Shown here one piece after another: positions 1 through 7,582 of a DNA stretch of 21,720 nucleotides. Each line of letters opens with the position of its first letter. The first letter of the stretch is position 1. A program made the translations under genes and the position numbers. The notes below the pieces were generated by a model. The model was not told the origin of the DNA. It worked only from the letters and a program-made list of their open reading frames with translations, and did no database searches. This DNA comes from an uncultured Lachnospiraceae bacterium (lineage in GTDB: Bacteria; Bacillota; Clostridia; Lachnospirales; Lachnospiraceae): positions 1 to 21,720 of the forward strand of contig CAKRPI010000031.1 in the NCBI GenBank assembly GCA_934376945.1, written 5' to 3'.

Positions 1-253
1 TCAGATATTTTGCAAAAATGCAAAGTCCGTTTCCGCTGATTCCTGCCTCGCTTCCATCCGGATTATAGATCTTTACTCCCATCTTTCCAAAGATCTGGAC
101 CGGCCCCACCAGAATTCCGTCCGCTCCGGCTCCGAAACGACGGTTGCAGATACTCCTGATATCCTCCGGCTTCAATTCATATTCATTTTTCACACAGTCA
201 TAAACCAGATAATCATTTCCGTAGCTCTCATACATTCCAAGTGTCAGTTCCAT
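1..253 (-). CDS. DapF-family (diaminopimelate epimerase-like) protein, 3' part beyond left edge
   Basis: Only the first 84 codons are visible; the gene continues past base 1. The start ATG at 253 follows a GGGGG ribosome binding site. The N-terminal domain of the PLP-independent amino-acid epimerase fold is clear: GNDYLVYD near residues 12-19, the GAGADGILVG stretch near 41-50 and NPDGSEAGISGNG near 64-76. Classical DapF interconverts LL- and meso-diaminopimelate using two cysteines, the first in a CGNG motif. Here that residue is Ser73 (SGNGLC). The gene may therefore be a paralogue acting on another amino acid, a dehydratase-like variant, or a working epimerase with Ser. The second active-site residue lies outside the window. 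It is divergent from the AraC regulator at 439, which could control it. Family call is firm; function is open. Confidence 0.85.
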   Translation of the reverse strand, partial: MELTLGMYESYGNDYLVYDCVKNEYELKPEDIRSICNRRFGAGADGILVGPVQIFGKMGVKIYNPDGSEAGISGNGLCIFAKYL

Positions 254-282
254 ATAAAATCCCCCTTTGCACACTTTTTTTT

Positions 283-288
283 ATTATA
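283..288 (-). promoter_or_regulatory. probable -10 box for the DapF-family gene
   Basis: TATAAT on the minus strand, 30 bases before the start codon at 253. No good -35 hexamer is seen at 17 bases; the upstream stretch is very AT-rich. Confidence 0.45.
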
Positions 289-346
289 CTTCTTATTATT
301 TAAAATAAAAACTTATTTCATGCTGTTTTTCTTGCGTATAGTGCTG

Positions 347-352
347 TATAAT
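347..352 (+). promoter_or_regulatory. probable -10 box for the AraC-type regulator gene
   Basis: A perfect TATAAT, with transcription expected to start near 359. The -35 position holds only a weak match (CTGTTT). This and the minus-strand -10 at 283-288 form a divergent promoter pair in the 185-base gap. Confidence 0.5.
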
Positions 353-393
353 ATAACAATCCATAAGATCCATAAAAGATTCCTTCCCAGCAA

Positions 394-412
394 AAATCGA
401 TTGCTTCGATTT
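394..412 (+). other. small stem-loop in the araC-type leader
   Basis: AAATCGA and TCGATTT form a perfect 7-bp inverted repeat around a 5-base loop, ending 12 bases before the AGGAG ribosome binding site at 424-428. It could be an operator or an mRNA hairpin that affects translation; nothing in the sequence decides. Confidence 0.4.
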
Positions 413-438
413 CTTCCAAACACAGGAGCATTTTTATT

Positions 439-1353
439 ATGAACAACCATTTTCTTCCCGAAAAATCAGGCTACTTAAACGATGAATTTCGCATTTTCTC
501 ACTGGTCAGCAAAAAAAGCCAGGAGTTTCAGACTCATTATCACAGCTTTCACAAACTGCTTTTTTTTGAATCCGGTGCGGTCAGCTATTATGTAGAAGGA
601 GAAACCTACGAACTTTCACCGTTCGATCTTGTATTCGTTCCGGCTGGCGAGGTACACCGCCCGATCATTCACAGCAACGCTCCATACCGTCGTCTGATCT
701 TATATCTTTCTCCTGCCTTTTTTGAAAAATATGAAAAAAAAGCAGTAGATCTTTTCCACTGCTTTTCACTTTGCTCTGCCCGTACCTCACACGTGCTTCG
801 CTTTCCCGATCTGCCCAAAAGCAGACTTTATCCTCTCTTACAGGAACTCATGCACTGCGCACACCGTCCGCTTGACCCGGCAGAGCTTCTGTATCAGAAA
901 TCAGTCCTGCTTCAGTTTTTGCTGCTCTTAAATCAGGCAATGAGCAATGGATGTCCTGCGTTTCCGTCTGCGTCTGTCTCCAGTCCGCAGATTCTGCAGG
1001 TAATTTCTTATATTAATCAGCATCTTACCGATGAACTTTCCATCGATCAGATTGCTTCTGCCTGCTTTCTGCACCGTTCTTATCTGATGCATCTCTTCCG
1101 TCAGGAAACGGGTACCACAATCGGAAGCTATATCGCAGAAAAACGGCTTTTTACCGCACGTACACTGATCCGCTCCGGTGTTTCCATCACTGATGCTGCA
1201 CTTCAAAGCGGTTTTCCGTCCTACTGTGCCTTTTACCGCGCCTATCAGAAAAAATATGGTCATTCCCCGAAAGATGACCGACTAAGCAGCCGGATCTCTT
1301 CTCCATACCCCTCCAGCTCATTCGGTGTCTCCAGGCAAAATGGTCTTCCCTGA
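439..1353 (+). CDS. AraC-family transcriptional regulator with N-terminal cupin domain
   Basis: A 304-residue one-domain-sensor regulator. Residues about 30-80 look like an AraC-type cupin ([14 protein letters not shown], then the [10 protein letters not shown] turn), which usually binds a small ligand such as a sugar. Residues about 184-285 carry the double helix-turn-helix: [20 protein letters not shown] followed by the second helix pair ending in [14 protein letters not shown]. Start ATG has AGGAG 10 bases upstream. The protein continues about 20 residues past the usual AraC end, in a Ser/Pro-rich tail encoded antisense to the 3' end of the nfo gene. Its neighbour across the divergent promoter is the DapF-like gene, a plausible target. 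The ligand cannot be told. Confidence 0.9.
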   Translation: MNNHFLPEKSGYLNDEFRIFSLVSKKSQEFQTHYHSFHKLLFFESGAVSYYVEGETYELSPFDLVFVPAGEVHRPIIHSNAPYRRLILYLSPAFFEKYEKKAVDLFHCFSLCSARTSHVLRFPDLPKSRLYPLLQELMHCAHRPLDPAELLYQKSVLLQFLLLLNQAMSNGCPAFPSASVSSPQILQVISYINQHLTDELSIDQIASACFLHRSYLMHLFRQETGTTIGSYIAEKRLFTARTLIRSGVSITDAALQSGFPSYCAFYRAYQKKYGHSPKDDRLSSRISSPYPSSSFGVSRQNGLP

Positions 1354-2096
1354 AGCCGTGGATGGTGTACAACACTTTGCAGCGCCTTTAAACCGATGTA
1401 GCCCGCTCCGATTTTTTCATGACGGTCCTTATGGCTTTGAAATGGATTTTTGCTGTCATTTACATGAACCGCCTTCAGACGTTCCAAGCCGATGACCCGG
1501 TCAAATTCTTCCAGTACACCGTCTAAATCCTGCACGATATCGTATCCTGCATCGTACACATGGCATGTATCCAGACAGACACCGATCTTATCCTGCAATT
1601 CCACCCGTCTTATAATCTCCGCAAGCTCTTCGAACCGGCTTCCGATCTCCGTCCCCTTTCCTGCCATCGTCTCAAGCAGCACGGTTGTCTGCTGCTCCGG
1701 CCACAGAATCTCATTCAGTATCTCTGCAATTTCCCCGATGCCTGCTTCAATTCCCTGTCCGACATGGCTGCCCGGATGAAAATTATAAACATTTCCCGGC
1801 AAATATTCCATCCGTTGTAAATCGTCCAGAAACGTCATTCTCGCAAATTCCCGCACTTTTACATCTGCCGATGCCGGATTTAAGGTATACGGTGCATGCG
1901 CAACGATCCTTCCGATTCCATTTTCCTTTGCAAAGGCAAGATAAGCCGCGACATCCCTTTCATCCAACGGCTTTGCCCTGCTGCCGCGCGGATTTCTCGT
2001 AAAAAACTGAAAGGTCGTTGCTCCAATTGAAACTGCTTCCTTTCCCATATGCAAAAAACCTTTTGAGGATGATAAATGACACCCGATCTGAAGCAT
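1260..2096 (-). CDS. nfo: Endonuclease IV (AP endonuclease)
   Basis: A 278-residue protein, normal length for endonuclease IV, a TIM-barrel enzyme that cuts DNA 5' of abasic sites in base excision repair. The three-zinc ligand set is all present: His67 (VAHAPY), His107 (NFHPGSH), Glu142 (LLETMAG), Asp176 and His179 ([13 protein letters not shown]), His211 (HVNDSK), Asp224 and His226 ([10 protein letters not shown]) and Glu256 (CLETPNE). The start ATG has AGGAGGGC seven bases upstream. It is the last gene of a minus-strand group with SbcC/SbcD-like proteins, fitting a DNA-repair role, though a 107-base gap separates it from the ATPase gene. Its last 94 bases overlap the AraC gene tail to tail. 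Confidence 0.96.
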   Translation of the reverse strand: MLQIGCHLSSSKGFLHMGKEAVSIGATTFQFFTRNPRGSRAKPLDERDVAAYLAFAKENGIGRIVAHAPYTLNPASADVKVREFARMTFLDDLQRMEYLPGNVYNFHPGSHVGQGIEAGIGEIAEILNEILWPEQQTTVLLETMAGKGTEIGSRFEELAEIIRRVELQDKIGVCLDTCHVYDAGYDIVQDLDGVLEEFDRVIGLERLKAVHVNDSKNPFQSHKDRHEKIGAGYIGLKALQSVVHHPRLQGRPFCLETPNELEGYGEEIRLLSRSSFGE

Positions 2097-2133
2097 ATCT
2101 GCCCTCCTGTTCTTCTTTGAATCACTCTTTCTC

Positions 2134-2169
2134 TTTGCATAATTTGTATTCTTTTTGCATAATTTTGTA
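2134..2169. repeat. two direct copies of TTTGCATAATTTGTA upstream of nfo
   Basis: Copies begin at 2134 and 2154, 20 bases apart, and differ by one extra T. On the minus strand they overlap a possible weak promoter (TTTACA, 17 bases, TACAAA) reading into nfo. Their spacing of about two helical turns would suit a protein-binding site, but they could also simply be the promoter. Confidence 0.4.
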
Positions 2170-2203
2170 AAGCGGTAGGCGGAAATGATTTTTCAGACGC
2201 GCT

Positions 2204-3691
2204 CTAAGCCTTTGCATACCGCTCCTTCCTTATTTCATCCATGATCTGCCGCACACGCTTCTGGCAGGTAAATAATATCACCTGATGTCCGCATCGTTCC
2301 AGCCAGGAAAGCACACTGCGCAGTCGTTCATCATCATACATTGCAAACGGCTCATCCAATAGAAAAGGAAGCTCTTCCTCTCCGGCCAGCACCTCTCCGG
2401 CTGCCATACGAACCGCAAATCGGATCTGATGCAGCATACTGGTACTGATCCTTCTTTGTTCCGTCGCCTGTCCGCCAAAATAGACACGGATCCGACCACT
2501 CGTCTCAACAACGATCCTGTCGCACTGACCACCCGACAACGCTTTTATAATTTCGGATGCACGCTCTCCGATTTCCGATGCCGGACCACCCCCGGATTTC
2601 TCCGACAGCTCCATAATCCGGTCAATTGCAAGATTTAAAGCAGTTATTTCCGTATCTGCTGTCTCCAGCTTCACATGCTGATGATACAGCTTCTCTACCT
2701 CTTCCTGGAGCTTCTGATAAATATCCTCTTTTTTCCTGATCTCTGCTTCCAGCTGCTTCTCTCTGACGGAAAGATCATACGACTCGTCTTCTTCCTTTTC
2801 TCCGGTAAGAAATCTTCTCACCGGGAAAAAAAGAAGCAGAAATGCACCCCCGAAAATCCCAAGGAAAATGCGCAGCAGCAAATGCTGCAACAACAGTGCT
2901 CCTAAAAGCGCAAGTACTCCGGCCAGGAGAAGAAGCATCTGAATCAGGTTCTTTCCGGTATCCGTAATCCCGTCTCCCTGCCAGCTGCTCTCTTCTTCCT
3001 GCTCCCTGCGCCCTCCCTGACGCAATGCATTACGCTGTGCCTGAAGGCGCAGCGCCTCTTTTCGCACATATTCTGCTTCCAGCTGACGCTTATGGATTCT
3101 TTCCTCCAATGCATCGGATTCTTTCTTTTTCTTTTGCTGTGCACACGCTCTGCGTTCCTCAAGCACCTTAAGCGCCGCTTCTCCATCTGCACCGTTTCCA
3201 GTTGTTTTTGCTGCCTTCAGGCACTGCCTGAGGCCATCTTCTACGTGCAGCTCACAGATGCTTTGATTCTGTGTCCAGAAAACAGTGCTTTCAAATGTAT
3301 CTGCATCCAGGCCGCCCAGCAGCTCCGACAGCACTTCCTGCGGCTCCATCACAGCTTCCCATTCGTTGCCTTCCTCTGCTTCTTCCACCTCCTGTTTCAC
3401 AGAAAGCATACCCGGATAGACTCCAAAGGTACGGCGTATCTCATAGCGCTGCCCGCCGTCCCAGACCGTCATTGCTCCCTCACCATCCGATTCCGTCATT
3501 CCATCGCCGGAGATCCCCCGTCTCTTTTCCTCTTTTGGACGCGGTCCGGACAGCATTGCCCCAAGGAAGGAATGAATGGTCGATTTTCCGGATTCATTGC
3601 CTCCGTAAATAATATTTACGCCGGATTGCAGCCGGATCGTATGCCCTGCAAATTTGCCCCAGCGGATCAGATCCAGTCTTTCAATCTCCAC
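2204..3691 (-). CDS. short SbcC/YhaN-like AAA ATPase with membrane segment
   Basis: I place the start at GTG 3691, with AAGGGGG just upstream, giving 495 residues that begin like other YhaN/SbcC proteins (VEIERLDLIRWGKF) and overlapping the sbcD-like gene by 11 bases. A longer frame to 3760 has no ribosome binding site. Walker A is GGNESGKST at 30-38; Walker B is LPFLLDEPF near the C-terminus, followed by a D-loop-like YDDERL. Between lie Glu/Lys/Gln-rich coiled-coil stretches around a strongly hydrophobic segment near residues 250-295, probably two membrane helices. The usual signature LSxG is replaced by ISTSM. SbcC and YhaN are near 1000 residues, so the coiled coil is very short. It presumably works with the adjacent phosphoesterase on DNA ends. 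Confidence 0.85.
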   Translation of the reverse strand: MEIERLDLIRWGKFAGHTIRLQSGVNIIYGGNESGKSTIHSFLGAMLSGPRPKEEKRRGISGDGMTESDGEGAMTVWDGGQRYEIRRTFGVYPGMLSVKQEVEEAEEGNEWEAVMEPQEVLSELLGGLDADTFESTVFWTQNQSICELHVEDGLRQCLKAAKTTGNGADGEAALKVLEERRACAQQKKKKESDALEERIHKRQLEAEYVRKEALRLQAQRNALRQGGRREQEEESSWQGDGITDTGKNLIQMLLLLAGVLALLGALLLQHLLLRIFLGIFGGAFLLLFFPVRRFLTGEKEEDESYDLSVREKQLEAEIRKKEDIYQKLQEEVEKLYHQHVKLETADTEITALNLAIDRIMELSEKSGGGPASEIGERASEIIKALSGGQCDRIVVETSGRIRVYFGGQATEQRRISTSMLHQIRFAVRMAAGEVLAGEEELPFLLDEPFAMYDDERLRSVLSWLERCGHQVILFTCQKRVRQIMDEIRKERYAKA

Positions 3692-4781
3692 TGCTTTTCC
3701 CCCTTCTTCCAGCTTTTTTTTCTGATAGTCCGTTTGGATACAGAAGCGCTTCCAGTCCATAATACAGCGCTTTCTCTTCTGTTACACTCGTCGGACCGTC
3801 GTCTCCAAAGGATTCAATAAAACGCCCGATCAGCTTTCCCTCATACTTTTTTTTCAGCAGTTCCAGATGAAAAGCCGGAACGGTTTGGTTCGATACAGAA
3901 AGCACCCTTCCGCATTTTAAATATTCACGTACCTGCACAGAAAATCCAGGATCCCGCTCGCCTGCCAGTGTAATGCGGTACATATTCTGAGCCCCGCCCT
4001 CTTCGATCACGCGGCATATCTTTTCCTGCACGGAAAACGGATTGTCCGTCTCCGTCAATTCAACCGTCTTTTCCAGATATCGCCGGCCTTCCATTTCCAC
4101 AAATGAAATATGTACCTTCTTCTTCTGAATATCTCCGATCACATATCCATGCGCTCCGATATCTTCTGCGCAGACCGGCTCAGGAGCGCCTGCATAAACG
4201 GCCAGATTCCGAATATACACCTGCGGATTATGCAGGTGTCCCAGCGCAATATAATCGAATCCTGCATCCAGCAGTTCATCCTTATTCAGCGGAATATGTG
4301 ACGCATCGCCTCCATGCAGCAGCAATATTTTAAAATAATCATTTTTTTCCGCACGGACTCCCGTCATGACCGACTCGGATATTTCCCGGTGATGATAGCT
4401 CATTCCGTAAATTTCAAGCTTCAGCTCCGGAAGACGGATCCGTTCCAGCTGTTCTGAAAAAATGGTGATCACATTTTCATTCCACTGGTAAGTCAGATAT
4501 GGGGAAGCCGGCTCAAGATAGTCCCGATTACCTGCGATCAGTACTACAACTGTTTTTTCCAGTGTCGAAAACAGATAATTCACCTCATTGAGTTCCTTTA
4601 TTTCCGGCCTGCGATCAAACAGATCTCCTGCGATCAACAGCAGATCGACCTTTTTTTCATTTGCATCCGCAATACATCTGCGAAATCCTTCCCACAATTC
4701 TTTTCCGCGTGCTTTCGCCCACGGATAACTGTGATCCGGTGCTGCACCGAGGTGTACATCTGCAATATGCATAAAACGCAT
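3681..4781 (-). CDS. SbcD/YhaO-like metallophosphoesterase (Mre11-type nuclease subunit)
   Basis: A 366-residue calcineurin-like phosphoesterase. Metal-binding motifs are DVHLG (Asp8, His10), GDLFD (Asp53), GNRD (Asn85), LLHG (His156) and GHLH (His182, His184). The third motif is normally GNHD, whose His assists catalysis; here residue 86 is Arg (codon CGG). Start ATG has GGAGG seven bases upstream. The stop overlaps the start of the ATPase gene by 11 bases, so the two are translationally coupled like sbcD-sbcC and yhaO-yhaN pairs, which process DNA ends and hairpins. The Arg could reduce nuclease activity or mark a subfamily. Confidence 0.9.
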   Translation of the reverse strand: MRFMHIADVHLGAAPDHSYPWAKARGKELWEGFRRCIADANEKKVDLLLIAGDLFDRRPEIKELNEVNYLFSTLEKTVVVLIAGNRDYLEPASPYLTYQWNENVITIFSEQLERIRLPELKLEIYGMSYHHREISESVMTGVRAEKNDYFKILLLHGGDASHIPLNKDELLDAGFDYIALGHLHNPQVYIRNLAVYAGAPEPVCAEDIGAHGYVIGDIQKKKVHISFVEMEGRRYLEKTVELTETDNPFSVQEKICRVIEEGGAQNMYRITLAGERDPGFSVQVREYLKCGRVLSVSNQTVPAFHLELLKKKYEGKLIGRFIESFGDDGPTSVTEEKALYYGLEALLYPNGLSEKKAGRRGKSSGD

Positions 4782-4820
4782 CTTTTTTCCTCCCGCAAAA
4801 TTCTTTCTGTCTCTTACTCT

Positions 4821-4829
4821 ATCATAGCA
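4821..4829 (-). promoter_or_regulatory. extended -10 promoter for the sbcD-like operon
   Basis: On the minus strand TGC-TATGAT, an extended -10, lies 40 bases before the ATG at 4781. No clear -35. It sits 18 bases from the mscL -10 on the opposite strand, so the two promoters are close and divergent. Confidence 0.5.
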
Positions 4830-4844
4830 TTTTTCAGCTTTATG

Positions 4845-4853
4845 TGGTATAAT
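4845..4853 (+). promoter_or_regulatory. extended -10 promoter for mscL
   Basis: TGG-TATAAT is a perfect -10 with the extended TGN element. No convincing -35 is present. mscL has AAGGAGG at 4878-4884 and ATG at 4890. Confidence 0.6.
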
Positions 4854-4889
4854 TATTAAAAATTTATAAAATATGCAAAGGAGGAAGCA

Positions 4890-5333
4890 ATGAAAGCATT
4901 TGTAAAAGAATTCAAAGAATTCATCATGCGCGGTAATGTGATTGACATGGCAGTCGGCGTCATCATCGGCGGCGCTTTCAACAACATTGTCAGCTCACTG
5001 GTCAATGACATCGTGATGCCGGTCATTACACTCATCACCGGAAAGATCAATTTCACCGACATGCTGATCGCCCTCGACGGCAACAGCTATCCCTCCCTCA
5101 AGGCAGCTCAGGATGCTGCTGCACCGGTCATCGCATACGGCAATTTCATCCAGATCGTCGTACAGTTTCTGCTGACCGCTTTCGTTATCTTTCTGGTAAT
5201 CAAAGGCATCAATCAGCTGCACAAGCCAGCCCCGGCGCCTACTCCTGTAACCAAAACCTGTCCGTTCTGCAAATCTGAAATTCACATCGATGCAGTAAAA
5301 TGTCCGCACTGCGCCTCTGATTTAACAGAATAA
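4890..5333 (+). CDS. mscL: Large-conductance mechanosensitive channel with C-terminal zinc ribbon
   Basis: A 147-residue MscL, the pentameric inner-membrane channel that opens under membrane tension on osmotic downshock. Residues 1-110 are typical: the amphipathic start, the [20 protein letters not shown] pore helix (about 11-30), VNDIVMPV, a periplasmic loop at 51-82, and the second membrane helix around 85-105. Instead of the usual short charged helix, the tail has a Pro/Ala linker (112-120) and a CPFC...CPHC ribbon with Cys124, Cys127, Cys138 and Cys141. Five ribbons would cluster under the pore, possibly as a gate or docking site. It is a single-gene unit with its own promoter and terminator. 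Confidence 0.97.
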   Translation: MKAFVKEFKEFIMRGNVIDMAVGVIIGGAFNNIVSSLVNDIVMPVITLITGKINFTDMLIALDGNSYPSLKAAQDAAAPVIAYGNFIQIVVQFLLTAFVIFLVIKGINQLHKPAPAPTPVTKTCPFCKSEIHIDAVKCPHCASDLTE

Positions 5334-5342
5334 AAAAGAAAG

Positions 5343-5383
5343 TGCCGCGCAATCCATGTGTTTCCACGTGAATTTGAGCGGCA
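5343..5383. terminator. bidirectional intrinsic terminator between mscL and the DnaJ-like gene
   Basis: TGCCGC pairs with GCGGCA at the base, and an inner CATGTG/CACGTG stem caps it with a TTTC loop. On the plus strand seven Ts follow; on the minus strand CTTTCTTTTTTA follows. It serves the two converging genes. Confidence 0.85.
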
Positions 5384-5414
5384 TTTTTTTGCTTCAGGCC
5401 TGCACATTCTTCTA

Positions 5415-6140
5415 TCAGCAGCAGTAAAATCCTGGTATCACTCTTCCTCCGCAGCAGCAGTTGCAAAACAGATTCAGCATGCAAAGCTTCATACACCAGT
5501 CGCCGCCGCCTTCAAACGGATTCCCATAGGCCTCTCCCATCGTCTGATACCACTGGCCACCGTTTTCCAGCTGCTGCAAAAGCTGACGGTACGCCATATT
5601 TCCAGGCTCCATCTCGGCTGCCTTCTGCGCATGCTCCTTTGCAATGATATTGTTGCCCTGACCGGAGTTGGCCATGGCACTTAAATAATACCATCTCGCG
5701 GTATGCTGGCTGATCTCTGAAAGTACATGCAGAGCCTCTGCGAAGGCACGGTTTCGGATATAATTCTCCGCCGCCTGCATCCGTACATCCTCTTCCGACC
5801 AGGATGCGTTCTGACTACTCTGTGATCTTCCTCCATCATAACCACCGAATCCGCCAAATCCGCCGAATCCGCCAAATCCGCCATAACCGCCATAACCGCC
5901 CTGTGAACCGTAGCTGCTTCCTCCATAAGTACTCTGCCCTCCGGTTCCCTGCTCCCGTTCCTGCATGATCTGCTGATATGCCTGCTGGATCTCCTTGAAT
6001 TTTTCCTCCGCCTGTGCCTTGTTCGGGTTATTAATATTCGCATCCGGATGATACGTTCTGCTCAGCTTCCGATATGCTTTTTTTATCTCGTCCTCAGAAG
6101 CATTCTGCGATACTCCCAGTACATCGTATGGATTTTTCAT
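5415..6140 (-). CDS. DnaJ-domain protein with Gly/Phe repeats and Cys-rich tail
   Basis: A 241-residue J-domain protein. Residues 3-62 form the J domain with the HPD motif at 31-33, which stimulates Hsp70 (DnaK) ATPase. Residues about 66-105 are a Gly/Tyr/Phe run coded by 9-bp repeats. Residues about 115-200 are helical and TPR-like ([32 protein letters not shown]). The C-terminus is strikingly Cys-rich, ending in FCNCCCGG and FYCC, and could bind metal or be lipid- or membrane-associated. It lacks DnaJ's zinc-finger and substrate domains, so it is a specialised co-chaperone. The start lies 9 bases after the stop of the DUF5685 gene; AGGAG is 15 bases upstream, inside that gene. Last gene of a three-gene operon. 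Confidence 0.9.
   Translation of the reverse strand: MKNPYDVLGVSQNASEDEIKKAYRKLSRTYHPDANINNPNKAQAEEKFKEIQQAYQQIMQEREQGTGGQSTYGGSSYGSQGGYGGYGGFGGFGGFGGFGGYDGGRSQSSQNASWSEEDVRMQAAENYIRNRAFAEALHVLSEISQHTARWYYLSAMANSGQGNNIIAKEHAQKAAEMEPGNMAYRQLLQQLENGGQWYQTMGEAYGNPFEGGGDWCMKLCMLNLFCNCCCGGRVIPGFYCC
5842..5900. repeat. 9-bp coding repeats in the DnaJ-like gene
   Basis: Six and a half units of the form CCGCCAAAT / CCGCCGAAT / CCGCCATAA in perfect 9-base register. They encode GGF and GGY triplets on the minus strand. Such a run is prone to slippage in whole-codon steps, so copy number may vary between strains. Confidence 0.9.
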
Positions 6141-6149
6141 AATCTTTTT

Positions 6150-7016
6150 TCAAGTCTCCTCATTCCTGTTCCGATTTTTCTGCACTTTCTCATCATGGGT
6201 CTGCTTAATCAGAACATATCTCCCCCAGACTCCTGAATACAACACATTTCTCAGGATTCCTGCATATTCCAAAATCGGAAGCCGCTCAAACGCACGTGCT
6301 GATTCCGCTAATACATCCGTCAGCATCTTCCTGTATTTTGGTTCCTCATTTCCGTCAAAAACATCCCCGCAGTCCAGAAAAAGATTATAATTATTCTTTT
6401 TCCTGTCTTTTGGAAGATCTTCCAGCGCATCCATGAGGTAAATAAATTTCCCCAGATAAAATCCCATCTGCCGCAGATCCTCCTGCCAGATATCCTCTTT
6501 CCAGACGAAAATCTCGCCCAGAAAATGCCCGGTCAGACCTGCTACATAATCAATCTCTTTTTTCTGCTCTTTTTCTGCTTCGCCAAGCAAACGGATATTC
6601 TCTTCGATTGCTTTCCCCTGCCTCGGATATCTTTTTTTCAGCTCTTCGCTGCTTTTCTTAAGAAGCGCTGCTCCGGATGCCCCGATCAGACTGTGCTCAT
6701 CCTTCCAGTCATCCTTCAGCTTTTCATACGACAAAAGCACACACATATCTGCTGCATAGGAAATCGCGCTGTTTTCTGCGCTTTTATGCTTCCGGATCGG
6801 ATGAAGCATGCAGCGCCGCTCCTCTACGGTTGTCTTCTCCTCATACAGCGCGGTCAGAAGAATCGCCAGAAACGTCAGATCATAGTTTAACATCATCTGC
6901 GCAGTCCGTCCATACCTCAGATGCAAATTACGGCATAATCCGCAGTAAAAGCTGCGGTATGCCGTATATTCTTTCAGCTTAAGCTCCTGCTCATTTACAT
7001 AAATATAACCAAACAT
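6150..7016 (-). CDS. DUF5685 family protein
   Basis: A 288-residue, mostly alpha-helical protein of unknown function that I recognise as the DUF5685 family. Conserved-looking features are FYCGLCRNLHLRYG near the N-terminus (Cys25, Cys28) and an Asp-rich segment near residue 195 (LMDALEDLPKDRKKNNYNLF). That segment resembles the second Asp-rich motif of squalene/phytoene synthase-like enzymes; this is my inference only. No signal peptide or clear membrane helix. It lies 57 bases after the zinc-ribbon gene and 9 bases before the DnaJ-like gene, so all three are likely made from one mRNA. Confidence 0.8.
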   Translation of the reverse strand: MFGYIYVNEQELKLKEYTAYRSFYCGLCRNLHLRYGRTAQMMLNYDLTFLAILLTALYEEKTTVEERRCMLHPIRKHKSAENSAISYAADMCVLLSYEKLKDDWKDEHSLIGASGAALLKKSSEELKKRYPRQGKAIEENIRLLGEAEKEQKKEIDYVAGLTGHFLGEIFVWKEDIWQEDLRQMGFYLGKFIYLMDALEDLPKDRKKNNYNLFLDCGDVFDGNEEPKYRKMLTDVLAESARAFERLPILEYAGILRNVLYSGVWGRYVLIKQTHDEKVQKNRNRNEET

Positions 7017-7073
7017 CCTGTCTTCCCTTTTCAGAAAAAATCATAAATCTCAAAAACAGTACTTCCCATCCTT

Positions 7074-7469
7074 TCAGCTGCGCTTTTCAAATTCCTTGCG
7101 GCACTTCGGACAGGTAATACAGATCTTCCCCTTTCCGCGCGGAACACGGATCTTCTGTCCGCACGACGGACATTTATAAATATGGTATTCCTTGCTCTGC
7201 ACAATGCGCCGTTTCATCTTCGCAAAAGATCTCCGGATCTTTTCTGTTTTTTGAAGATATGCGGAATTTTCGCTGCTTCTTTTTGAAATATTTCTTGAAA
7301 ACATTCGAAAATAACAGTAGACAAGCAAGATAATCGCCACCAGATAAAGAAGCGGAAGCCGCGTGATCATATTCAATACCAGCAACACCAGCGTGACCGT
7401 CATGATAAATCTTGAAAATTCATCCGCTCCGTATCGTCCCTGCATAAATTGTTCCAGTCGTCTTCTCAT
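7074..7469 (-). CDS. membrane protein with C-terminal zinc ribbon
   Basis: A 131-residue protein with two predicted membrane helices at about 21-34 and 39-56, a basic linker at 60-95 and a C-terminal zinc ribbon (CPSC at 100-103, CPKC at 120-123), expected on the cytoplasmic side next to the positively charged linker. Start ATG has GAGG eight bases upstream. It is the first gene of the operon with DUF5685 and DnaJ-domain proteins. The function is unknown; the ribbon could bind nucleic acid or a protein partner at the membrane. Confidence 0.82.
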   Translation of the reverse strand: MRRRLEQFMQGRYGADEFSRFIMTVTLVLLVLNMITRLPLLYLVAIILLVYCYFRMFSRNISKRSSENSAYLQKTEKIRRSFAKMKRRIVQSKEYHIYKCPSCGQKIRVPRGKGKICITCPKCRKEFEKRS

Positions 7470-7508
7470 TTGGATAACCTCACATTCTTAATCGACTAAT
7501 TTATACAG

Positions 7509-7537
7509 ACTGTACCGCCATTATGCCGGAATGTCAA
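7509..7537 (-). promoter_or_regulatory. sigma-A promoter of the zinc-ribbon/DUF5685/DnaJ operon
   Basis: On the minus strand TTGACA (7532-7537), a 17-base spacer and TACAGT (7509-7514). It has a perfect -35 and a 4/6 -10, giving a start near 7502 and a 5' leader of about 33 bases. Confidence 0.8.
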
Positions 7538-7582
7538 CGGCTCCTTGGCTGATTTCACATAAATTTCAGATATATCATTTTT

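Noticed and set aside
928..1263. 111-codon minus-strand frame within the araC-type gene
   Set aside because: Antisense shadow of the helix-turn-helix region; no ribosome binding site or family match.
3692..3760. Longer N-terminus for the SbcC-like ATPase
   Set aside because: No ribosome binding site at ATG 3760; GTG 3691 has one and gives the family's normal N-terminus.
3092..3820. Long plus-strand open frame of 242 codons
   Set aside because: It lies antisense to the SbcC/SbcD-like genes, whose proteins have clear motifs; its translation has no recognisable domain and no ribosome binding site.
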